The position numbers and the translations under genes were made by a program. The notes under the pieces are model-generated. The model made no database searches. It had not been told where the DNA came from and saw nothing but the letters and a program-made list of their open reading frames with translations. Shown in pieces: positions 7,829 through 15,021 of a stretch of DNA of 20,464 nt (within the stretch, counting starts at the first letter, position 1; the number at the start of each line of letters is the position of its first letter). Source of the stretch: an uncultured Clostridia bacterium (lineage in GTDB: Bacteria; Bacillota; Clostridia; TANB77; CAG-508); contig CANRFS010000006.1 of assembly GCA_947629965.1 (NCBI GenBank), positions 1-20,464 of the forward strand. Direction: 5' to 3'.

Positions 7829-8887
7829 TTATTTTACTTCTCCTTTTAGTTTTCTTACTAGTCCTCTTGCTTTTTTAAATAACTTTTCTGATATTTTATA
7901 TGTTTTGTATACTATCGGTTTGAAGTTTAAATATATTTCTCCAATGAATTCAGTAAATTCAGCGTTAAATCCTTTTTTAAATCTATATAGTCCATATTGT
8001 GGATGTGATTCATCTATTATTCCACATACTCCTCTAAAGTCGTAAATGTCTTTTCCTTTACTTATTGCATATTTAATTCCTTCCCATTGTAATAAATAGT
8101 TTGGCATTAAATTTCTATGTTCGTTGCTACTTGCTCCATACAAGTACCATACTTTATTTCCATAATCAATATTAAATATACCAGAAATTGGTTTATCTTC
8201 ATAATATGCCATAAGTAGTTTTGCATGCTCACCAAGTTCGTCATACATTTTTTCAAAATATGATAATGGTCTTATAATAAAGTCATCTCTTTTACCTGTT
8301 ATTTTCATTATTTCATGAAAATCTTTTAAATCTTCTCTTGCTCCTTCTTTTACGACTACACCTTTTTTGCTTGCAAGTCTTACATTGTATCTGGTTTTTT
8401 GATGAAATGCTTTAAATATTTCATCTTCTGTTTTTCCTTTTATATCAAGTCTAAATACATATCTTGGTTGTATTTCTTCGCTAAAGTTTTTTGCATCATC
8501 TTTTATTCCGTATCCTAAACTAGATACTATTTCTCTAAATTCTTTATCATCACTTTTTATATCTGGTTCAATTTTTAATACAAATGCTTTGTATTTTTTT
8601 GCAAGTTCTTTAAGTCCATCTGTTAGCTTACTTAAAACTTCTTTGTCATGAATATCACATACAGGTCCTCTTGATGAATACATTATATTTCCAAAAATAG
8701 GTATTTTTCTAATTAAAACACTAATTGAACCTATTATATTTCCAGCTTCATCTTCTGCTAAAACTATTTCGTTTTTCCATGCTTCTTTTACTTTGCCCCA
8801 TTCTACAGACTGCTGAAAATTACATCTATCATGTTTACTCAAAAATTCATTATATTTTTGTATATTACTTTCATCTACTAATTTCAT
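7829..8887 (-). CDS. FemAB/FemX-type peptidoglycan interpeptide-bridge aminoacyltransferase
   Basis: Fem transferases add amino acids from aminoacyl-tRNA to the lipid-linked peptidoglycan precursor at the inner membrane face. The 352-residue product has the typical opening (NFQQSVEWGKVK), the first GNAT-like domain with SSRGPVCD, the central QKTRYNVRLASKKG motif, and the C-terminal PQYGLYRFKKGFNAEFTEFIGE block. The start is the ATG at 8885-8887, which has GGAGG at 8894-8898 with 6-base spacing; a frame open 36 codons further upstream has no ribosome site and adds sequence unlike the family. First gene of the operon with alr, DUF1189 and ftsH. The amino acid added cannot be told. Confidence 0.88.
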   Translation of the reverse strand: MKLVDESNIQKYNEFLSKHDRCNFQQSVEWGKVKEAWKNEIVLAEDEAGNIIGSISVLIRKIPIFGNIMYSSRGPVCDIHDKEVLSKLTDGLKELAKKYKAFVLKIEPDIKSDDKEFREIVSSLGYGIKDDAKNFSEEIQPRYVFRLDIKGKTEDEIFKAFHQKTRYNVRLASKKGVVVKEGAREDLKDFHEIMKITGKRDDFIIRPLSYFEKMYDELGEHAKLLMAYYEDKPISGIFNIDYGNKVWYLYGASSNEHRNLMPNYLLQWEGIKYAISKGKDIYDFRGVCGIIDESHPQYGLYRFKKGFNAEFTEFIGEIYLNFKPIVYKTYKISEKLFKKARGLVRKLKGEVK

Positions 8888-8969
8888 TATATTCCTCCAT
8901 GTATAAATGCCTAAACTTGCTCTTACATATTTTATACTAGTTTGTCCATTTTTACAATAGGATATAAAT

Positions 8970-9008
8970 AAAAAATAGGATTTTGATTGCTTCAAAATCC
9001 TATTTTTT
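8970..9008. terminator. terminator after the Ca2+ ATPase gene
   Basis: Perfect 16-base-pair stem (8970-8985 with 8993-9008, core TAGGATTTTG / CAAAATCCTA) and 7-base loop, with A/T runs at both ends. It separates the ATPase gene from the femX operon, both on the minus strand. Confidence 0.85.
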
Positions 9009-9032
9009 AGATTGATTAAATTTATATATCTA

Positions 9033-11690
9033 TTATACTTTATTTTTTACCCATTTATTATTTATATTGTTTTCTGCTTTTGCTTTATTTATCATCTTTT
9101 GTCCTTCCATTATAAATATAGGTAATATTGAAATTATAATTGTATACATCCATTGTTCTTTATTTAATAAAACTACATCAAATATATTTGCTATTTGTGG
9201 AATTACTATTACTATCAACTGCATAATTATTCCTAATATAACCGCTCCTGTTAAATAAAGATTTTTAAATATTCCTACCTTAAATATTGATTCATCTGTT
9301 CTTATATTAAAGCTATGTATTAATTCTAAAAAGCTTAAAGATGCAAATGCCATTGTTCTAGCTACTTTTAATCCATATAATCTGTTTCCTAAGCTAAATG
9401 CAAATAATGTAAGTACTCCTATCATTGTTCCTTCTATAAATATTTTTCCCCATAAACCATCTGCAAATAGACCTTCTTTTGAATTATTTGGTTTTTTGTT
9501 CATTATATTTTTGTCAGCTTGTTCTAATCCTAAAGCTATTGCTGGGAAAGAATCTGTTATTAAATTAATCCATAATAATTGCATTGCCAATAGTGGTGTA
9601 TCTAGTCCTAATAATAATCCTAAAAATATTGCTACTATTTCTCCTACATTTGTAGATATTAAAAAGTGTATTGCCTTTTTTATATTGTCATAAATATGTC
9701 TTCCTGTTTTTACAGCATCAATTATTGTAACAAAATTATCATCTGCTAAAATCATGTCAGAGGCATTTTTTGCAACATCTGTACCTCCGTTTGCCCATTG
9801 ATACTCCTATATCTGCTATTTTAAGTGCAGGTGCATCATTTACTCCGGTCTCCTGTCATGGCTACAATATTTCCGTTTGTTTTGAAATGCTTTTACAATT
9901 CTTACTTTGTGTTCTGGTGATACCCTTGCAAATACAGAATAATTCATTATGTTCTTTTCTAATTCTTTTTGTGGAATTTCATCTAGCTCTTCTCCTGTAA
10001 TTGCTATATCTCCTAATTTTAAAATTCCTAAATCTTTTGCTATTGCTTTTGCTGTTATTATGTGATCACCTGTAATCATTACTGTTTTTATGCCTGCTTT
10101 TTTGCAGGTTTCTACCGCTTCTTTCACACCTTCTCTTGGTGGGTCTATCATTCCAATTAACCCAACAAAAGTTAGATTTTTTTCAATACTACTATCTACA
10201 TTGTTTGGAATTTCATCTAAATCTTTATATGCTACTGCAATTACCCTTAATGCTTCTTTTGCCATATTTTCATTTTTATTCAAAATATCTAATTTATTTC
10301 TTGTAGTCATATTTTCACAACTATCTTTGCTATAAATTTTTGTGCATTTATTTATTAAAATGTCTGGTGCTCCTTTAGTTATTATTCTATACTTGTTTCC
10401 TACTCTATGAAGTGTTGTCATAAGCTTTCTTTCTGAATCAAATGGTATATCATTTATCCTTTTTTCTTCTCTATATATTTCATCCTTATTTTGACCTTCA
10501 TCTAACGCACAATTTACTATTGCAACTTCTGTAGGCTCTCCTTCTGCATAAGGCCTTTTATTTTTATATGATATATTACAATCGGTACACATAGATGCAA
10601 TTTTTAATAGGAAGTGCATATCTTTAGTATTTATGTTATTATATGGTCCTTCTATTTTTACTACTTTCATTTTATTTTGTGTAAGTGTTCCTGTTTTATC
10701 TGAACATATTACTGACGAACTTCCTAATGTTTCTACTGCTGGCAGTTTTCTTATTATGCTATTTCTTTTTGCCATTTTTGTTACGCCTATTGATAATAGT
10801 ATAGTTACAATGGCAGGTAAGCCCTCTGGTATTGCTGCAACAGCAAGTCCTACAGAAGTCATAAACATTTCTGTTGCTGGTATTTTTTTGAATATACCTA
10901 TTATAAATATTAAGAAACATATTAAAAGGGCAATTAGTCCTAATTTTTTTCCAACTTCTCCAAGCTTTTTTTGAAGTGGTGTTTCCGGCGCTTCGTCTGA
11001 TACTATTAAGCTTGCAATTTTTCCTACTTTTGTATTCATTCCCGTATCTGTTACAATAGCTTCTCCATGCCCTGACACTGCTATTGTTGCTCCCCAGACC
11101 ATATTTGTTATATCTCCAATAGGTATGTTCTCTTTTAATATGGTTTTTTCATCTTTTAATACTGGTACTGTTTCGCCTGTTAAAGCTGATTCTTCAATTT
11201 TTAGATTATATGATTTTACAAGTCTTGAGTCTGCTGGAATATATGAACCCGTTTCTATAATTATATAATCTCCTGGTACTACCTCTGTTGTCGGAATTTG
11301 TTTTATTTCTCCATCTCTTTTTACTTTAGCTGTTGGTGCAGACATTTTCTTTAATGCCTCAAGTGATTTTTCTGCTTTTGCTTCTTGTGCTACACCCATA
11401 ATTGCATTTAAGACTACTATAAATAATATTATTATTGAATCTAAATAATCGTTTGTTTTTTCTATATATGCCATAATTGCAGATATAATTGCTGCAGAAA
11501 TTAAAATAATTATCATGAAATCATTAAATTGCTTTATGAATTTTATTAATAAACTTTCTTTTTTATTTTCGACTAATTTATTTTCTCCTATGTTTTTTCT
11601 TATATCTTTTGCTTGTTCTTCTCTTAAACCTGTATTTAAATCGGTTTTTAATTTTTTAACAACTTCGCCAAGTTGCATCGTATACCACAT
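9033..11690 (-). CDS. P-type Ca2+-transporting ATPase (type IIA), read through three +1 frameshifts at CGG codons
   Basis: Cation pump of the SERCA/PMR1-like class. Motifs: TGET (171-174) in the actuator domain; PEGLPA (288-293) in helix 4, typical of Ca2+ pumps; phosphorylated Asp331 in CSDKTGTLT; KGAPD (439-443) in the nucleotide domain; then DPPRE. Frame 0 runs to CGG at codon 606 and would then stop at 9840-9842. Skipping one C at each of 9875, 9847 and 9789 gives FQNK-GNIVAMTGD-GVNDAPALK then ADIGVSMGK-GGTDVAK, which is the canonical hinge sequence with no missing or extra residue. The three skips sum to three bases, so the last quarter (helices 5-10, from 9755 down) is back in the original frame. 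Total 884 residues, normal length. Start ATG has GGAGAGG upstream. Most gene finders would split it into two and lose the hinge. Confidence 0.92.
9786..9789 (-). other. putative +1 frameshift site 3 of the ATPase, CGGA read as Gly
   Basis: In the frame set by site 2, the codon after ATG GGC AAA is CGG (9789-9787). Skipping its C gives GGA GGT ACA GAT GTT GCA, i.e. MGKGGTDVA, matching the family motif MGxxGTDVAK and returning to the original frame. Confidence 0.85.
9844..9847 (-). other. putative +1 frameshift site 2 of the ATPase, CGGA read as Gly inside TGDGVNDAP
   Basis: In the frame set by site 1, the codon after ACA GGA GAC is CGG (9847-9845). Skipping its C gives GGA GTA AAT GAT, completing the near-invariant TGDGVND motif that binds Mg2+ in P-type ATPases. 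Confidence 0.88.
9872..9875 (-). other. putative +1 frameshift site 1 of the ATPase, CGGA read as Gly
   Basis: Codon 606 in frame 0 is CGG (9875-9873), after AAC AAA. Skipping its C gives GGA AAT ATT GTA GCC ATG ACA, i.e. G-N-I-V-A-M-T, matching the family (NGxxVAMTGDG). Confidence 0.85.
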
Positions 11691-11754
11691 ATTTATCCTC
11701 TCCTTTGTGTTCTACTAAATAAATTGTATTCATGGACAAGATAAATATTACAAA

Positions 11755-11782
11755 AAAATTAGTGCTTACAAGCACTAATTTT
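11755..11782. terminator. terminator after the DUF4160/DUF2442 pair
   Basis: Perfect 13-base-pair inverted repeat (11755-11767 with 11770-11782, core TTAGTGCTT / AAGCACTAA) with a 2-base centre, A-run on the left and T-run on the right. It overlaps the DUF2442 stop codon. Confidence 0.75.
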
Positions 11783-12017
11783 AACATGTATAACTATTAT
11801 TATATAATTCATCTGGGCAAATATCTGATCCATTTTGCCATTCTATTGATAATCCTGCGATTTTTACAGTTTTAAATAATTCAGGGTCTTTTAATTTTTC
11901 AAAGGCTTTATGATTTAAATAAGGTTTTACATCAAATTTTTTAATTTCTCCATTGTCAAACTCTATCTCTAATATATAATTTTCTAACGGTTTTACTTTT
12001 AATGCTTTTGGTCTCAT
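11781..12017 (-). CDS. DUF2442 domain protein
   Basis: A 78-residue protein matching DUF2442 over its whole length: an opening MRPKALKVKPLENY, the central EFDNGEIKKFDVKPYL, and the C-terminal IEWQNGSDICPDELY. Function is not established. DUF2442 genes are often found beside DUF4160 genes, and a toxin-antitoxin-like role has been suggested for such pairs from gene context; I cannot confirm it from this sequence. It starts 5 bases after the DUF4160 stop, so the two are one transcript. Confidence 0.88.
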   Translation of the reverse strand: MRPKALKVKPLENYILEIEFDNGEIKKFDVKPYLNHKAFEKLKDPELFKTVKIAGLSIEWQNGSDICPDELYNNSYTC

Positions 12018-12022
12018 TTATA

Positions 12023-12289
12023 TCACTCCAGTCCCTTTATTTTTATTATTTCGCCATTATCATTATATACATTCCAAGCTGCTTTTATTTCATCTTTATG
12101 AATTTCAATCCAAGCTAATACTAATTTTTCTTGTTTTTTTGGTAAATTTCCATCAAGAATTATTCCATCACATGTAATTGACATTTCATATTCATTATAC
12201 TTTATATGTATATGTGGCGCTTTGTGGTGTCCTCCTAATTCTTTATAAATATATACAAGTATACCATAAAAATGTGAAATAAGTGGCAT
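12023..12289 (-). CDS. DUF4160 domain protein
   Basis: An 88-residue protein with the DUF4160 pattern: opening MPLISHFYGILVYIY, the HHKAPHIHIKYNEYE block (family: PPHFHVxYGEY), and LPKKQEKLVLAWIEIHKDEI. I use the ATG at 12289 because GGAGGTG at 12296-12302 is correctly spaced; the TTG one codon upstream is too close. First gene of a two-gene unit with DUF2442. Function unknown. The His-rich block could bind metal, but that is speculation. Confidence 0.88.
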   Translation of the reverse strand: MPLISHFYGILVYIYKELGGHHKAPHIHIKYNEYEMSITCDGIILDGNLPKKQEKLVLAWIEIHKDEIKAAWNVYNDNGEIIKIKGLE

Positions 12290-12304
12290 CAATTCACCTC
12301 CTTA

Positions 12305-12333
12305 ATTATAACATTTTTAATTTAATTTTACAA
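12305..12333 (-). promoter_or_regulatory. sigma-A type promoter for the DUF4160/DUF2442 pair, very short leader
   Basis: -35 TTGTAA (12328-12333), 17-base spacer, perfect -10 TATAAT (12305-12310) on the minus strand. The -10 ends only 3 bases before the Shine-Dalgarno sequence (12296-12302), so a normal start would fall within or beside it. Confidence 0.55.
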
Positions 12334-12369
12334 CATTCAACTGGAAATAATTAGAATTAAAAAATAGAA

Positions 12370-12411
12370 AAAAATGTTAGATTAAATTAACATATATAAT
12401 CTAACATTTTT
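12370..12411. terminator. terminator after the PdaB-like deacetylase gene
   Basis: 15-base-pair perfect stem (12370-12384 with 12397-12411, core AATGTTAGATTA / TAATCTAACATT), 12-base A/T-rich loop, A-run left and T-run right. It lies downstream of the deacetylase gene at 12438-13214. Confidence 0.75.
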
Positions 12412-12437
12412 GGTAAAATTTGTCAATACTTTCATTT

Positions 12438-13214
12438 TTAATTTTTATGTTGAACCCCATTGTTATCAATAGTATAATTTTCTTTGTATATTAGCTCCGA
12501 TACAGTTACTGGTTCTAATCCTTTATCTTTTATATTTTTAATAATCATATCTAAACTCATTGCTGTGTTTTCTGTACCATTGTGCATTAGAATTATGCTA
12601 CCATTTTCAAGTTTTGGTTCTATTCTATCCCACATCTGTTCTGCTGTAAGGCCATTATAGTCTAAAGTGTCTATCGACCATTGTACCATTATATGATTCA
12701 AATCACTTGCTGCTTTTACTACAGTGTCATTATATTCTCCATATGGTCCCCTATATAGTGTTGTTGAATTTCCAGTAATTGATTTTATTCTATCTGAACA
12801 TTTTGTAATCTCTTCTACATTTTTTTCATAGTTTAAATTGTTTACATGAGCATGTGATTCTGAGTGATTTGCTATTTCGTTCCCACTTTCATATATTTTT
12901 TCTACCGCATCTGGAAATTTACTTACCCAGTCTCCTACCATAAAAAAAGTTGCTTTTACTTCATTTTTTGAAAGTGTTTCTAAAATTAAATTAATATCAT
13001 CTGCATTCCATGCACAATTTATAGTTAAAGCGATTTTATTTTCTTCTGTATCTACGCTGTATATTGGTAACATTTTAGAGGTACTTGCAGAAGTTTCTAC
13101 AGTATTGTTTAATGAATTTTCCTTAAATGTTGCCGCAAGTAAAAATAAAACTAAAACTGTACTTAATGCTATTACTACTGATATTATTTTGTCCTTATTG
13201 TATACAAAAAACAT
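12438..13214 (-). CDS. PdaB-like polysaccharide deacetylase (CE4/NodB fold), atypical catalytic residue
   Basis: A 258-residue protein with one N-terminal membrane anchor (about 9-29) and an extracytoplasmic NodB-homology domain (about 58-245). CE4 enzymes remove acetyl groups from glycans such as peptidoglycan; in spore formers the PdaB group acts in spore formation. Visible motifs: metal ligands His117 and His121 in NHSESHAH, Arg155 in RGPYGEYN, Asp182/Asp185 in WSIDTLDYNG, and His211 in ILMHNG. Motif 1, normally TFD followed by ..WG, reads LTINCAWNADD, with Asn66 where the catalytic-base Asp is expected. Activity is therefore uncertain. GGAGAGG lies upstream of the ATG. It is separated from the second deacetylase upstream by a hairpin. 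Confidence 0.85.
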   Translation of the reverse strand: MFFVYNKDKIISVVIALSTVLVLFLLAATFKENSLNNTVETSASTSKMLPIYSVDTEENKIALTINCAWNADDINLILETLSKNEVKATFFMVGDWVSKFPDAVEKIYESGNEIANHSESHAHVNNLNYEKNVEEITKCSDRIKSITGNSTTLYRGPYGEYNDTVVKAASDLNHIMVQWSIDTLDYNGLTAEQMWDRIEPKLENGSIILMHNGTENTAMSLDMIIKNIKDKGLEPVTVSELIYKENYTIDNNGVQHKN

Positions 13215-13275
13215 ATATATCCTCTCCCATATATATTTATGCTAGATAATTATAAATATGCGTCTTAAAAGAATA

Positions 13276-13302
13276 ATGACTAGAGTAAAATTCTCTAGTC
13301 AT
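13276..13302. terminator. hairpin between the two deacetylase genes
   Basis: 10-base-pair stem (13276-13285 with 13293-13302, core TGACTAGAG / CTCTAGTCA), 7-base loop. It is followed by TATTCTTTT on the minus strand and by ATTTTTTA on the plus strand, so it may act as a moderate terminator of the gene at 13335-14120. Confidence 0.55.
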
Positions 13303-13334
13303 ATTTTTTATAATATTATATGTGTTTTTGCCTA

Positions 13335-14120
13335 TTAAAATGGTATTAATAATCTTAATTTAAATTTATTCATTGACATACTTCCTGAAATATTTAATCT
13401 TGGAATTTTATAATTGTCATCTTTTTTACTTGCTTTTCTGTGTTCTTTATCTGGTCCAAAAGTAAATGCCATTTTATAATCATTATTTTTTAATACTTCA
13501 ATAAGTTCGTCGTTATAATCTCCGAAAGGATATGCCAAGAACTGTGTATCATATAATTCTTTAAATTTTTTTACATCTTTGTCTAATTCTTCATAACTTT
13601 TTTTAGAAACTGCTCCTTTACTGTGTAAATTATAAGAATGTGAAGCAAATTCAATGTTAGGATATTCCGTTTTACTTTTTTCAATTTGTTCAAAGGACAT
13701 CATATCACCATTATTGCCTCTCCACTCTTTACTTTCTTTACTTATATAACTTCCAACTAAAAATACAGTAGCATTCATATCATATTTTTTTAATAAAGGG
13801 AAAGCATAATAATAGTTTGATAAATATCCATCATCCATAGTAATTAAAACTGACTTTCTTGGAATCTTATATCCGTTATTTTTCCATTCATAAAATTCCT
13901 CAAGTGTTAAAGTTTTATAACCATTGTCTTTTAGATATTTTAATTGTTCTTCAAACTTTTCTACATCCATAAGCATTTCATTGCCTTCTTGATTTTCTTT
14001 ACCTAAAGCAAATCCATGATAACCTAAAACAGCTACCTTTTGATCCTTGTATAATATTAATATTCCTACTATTCCTAGCACAAATACTGTTAATATAATA
14101 GATATAATTATTTTTTTCAT
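13335..14120 (-). CDS. polysaccharide deacetylase (CE4/NodB fold, IcaB/PgaB-like)
   Basis: A 261-residue protein with an N-terminal membrane anchor (about 4-24) and an extracytoplasmic deacetylase domain. It starts with LGYHGFA, has intact motif 1 ITMDDGY (Asp96, Asp97), the motif 2 variant SHSYNLH (His161, His166, the six-residue spacing seen in the IcaB/PgaB type), and motif 3 YPFGDYND. The C-terminus is short, ending RLNISGSMSMNKFKLRLL. The likely substrate is a cell-wall or exopolysaccharide N-acetylhexosamine; it cannot be narrowed from sequence. It starts 11 bases after the stop of the nucleoside phosphorylase gene, so it is probably co-transcribed. Unlike the neighbouring deacetylase, its catalytic Asp pair is present. 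Confidence 0.88.
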   Translation of the reverse strand: MKKIIISIILTVFVLGIVGILILYKDQKVAVLGYHGFALGKENQEGNEMLMDVEKFEEQLKYLKDNGYKTLTLEEFYEWKNNGYKIPRKSVLITMDDGYLSNYYYAFPLLKKYDMNATVFLVGSYISKESKEWRGNNGDMMSFEQIEKSKTEYPNIEFASHSYNLHSKGAVSKKSYEELDKDVKKFKELYDTQFLAYPFGDYNDELIEVLKNNDYKMAFTFGPDKEHRKASKKDDNYKIPRLNISGSMSMNKFKLRLLIPF

Positions 14121-14131
14121 TTTTTTACCTC

Positions 14132-14941
14132 TTACATTTTTAATAGATATTCTTTTATTATTTCTTTAAACTTAACTTTTACTCTATCTGCTGTTTCTTT
14201 TACTTCTTCATGTGATAATTTTTGGTTTGTTACACCTGCTGCCATATTTGTAACACATGATACTGCAACAATTTTCATTCCTGAATGTTTTGCAACTATG
14301 GCCTCTGGAACTGTAGACATTCCGACAGCATCTGCTCCTAAAGTTCTAAGTGCTCTTATTTCTGCTGGTGTTTCATAGCAAGGGCCTTTCATATATGCGT
14401 AAACTCCTTCTCTTGCAACTTCTGCATGTTTTTCTATAATTTGTTTTATTTTCTTTATTTCTTCTTTATCATATACATCTGACATGTCTGGGAAACGTAC
14501 TCCGAATTCGTCTTCATTTTTTCCTCTTAATACAGATTCTGCAAAAAAGCTTAAATGATCGTTTATTACCATGAAATCTCCAGGCTTATAATCTAAATTG
14601 ATTCCTCCTGCTGCATTTGTAAGTATTATATTTTTTATCCCTAATAGACTAAATACTCTTATTGGAAATACTGTTTGCTTTATATCATAGCCTTCGTAAT
14701 AGTGGAATCTTCCATTCATTGCAATTATAGTTTTTCCTGATAATTCGCCTATTATTAATTCTCCTGCATGTCCTTCAACAGTAGATATAGGGAAGCCTGG
14801 AATATCCTCATATTTTAAGATAATTTTGTTTTGGATTTCATCTTTTAGTACACCTAAACCAGAACCAAGTACTATAGCTATCTCTGGTTTTAAACTTCCT
14901 ATTCTTTCTTTTATAAAACTAACCGCCTCTTTATAATCCAT
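14132..14941 (-). CDS. punA: purine nucleoside phosphorylase, trimeric inosine/guanosine type
   Basis: Cleaves inosine and guanosine with phosphate to the base and ribose-1-phosphate in purine salvage. All family motifs are visible: phosphate loop GSGLG (26-30), NGRFHYYEGY (76-85), NAAGG (109-113), GPCYETPAE (186-194), GMSTVPE (207-213), and Asn232, the purine-binding Asn in VTNMAAG. At 269 residues it has the normal length of the class II (trimeric) enzymes. GGAGGG precedes the ATG. It heads a unit with the deacetylase downstream. Functionally it pairs with the adenosine deaminase at 17393-18415, which produces inosine. Confidence 0.95.
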   Translation of the reverse strand: MDYKEAVSFIKERIGSLKPEIAIVLGSGLGVLKDEIQNKIILKYEDIPGFPISTVEGHAGELIIGELSGKTIIAMNGRFHYYEGYDIKQTVFPIRVFSLLGIKNIILTNAAGGINLDYKPGDFMVINDHLSFFAESVLRGKNEDEFGVRFPDMSDVYDKEEIKKIKQIIEKHAEVAREGVYAYMKGPCYETPAEIRALRTLGADAVGMSTVPEAIVAKHSGMKIVAVSCVTNMAAGVTNQKLSHEEVKETADRVKVKFKEIIKEYLLKM

Positions 14942-14960
14942 TTTATATCACCCTCCATAA

Positions 14961-14993
14961 AAAATACATATATAAAGTTTATATATGTATTTT
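14961..14993. terminator. A/T-rich hairpin after the acyl-CoA synthetase gene
   Basis: 16-base perfect inverted repeat (14961-14976 with 14978-14993, core ATACATATATAAA / TTTATATATGTAT), with a one-base centre, A-run and T-run at the ends. It has very low GC, so stability is modest, but it is well placed between the synthetase stop and the phosphorylase start. Confidence 0.6.
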
Positions 14994-15021
14994 AATATTT
15001 TATTATTTAATTTTCAATAGG

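Noticed and set aside
8888..8995. Longer N-terminus for the Fem transferase
   Set aside because: It covers the GGAGG ribosome site of the internal ATG, has no site of its own, and does not resemble family N-termini.
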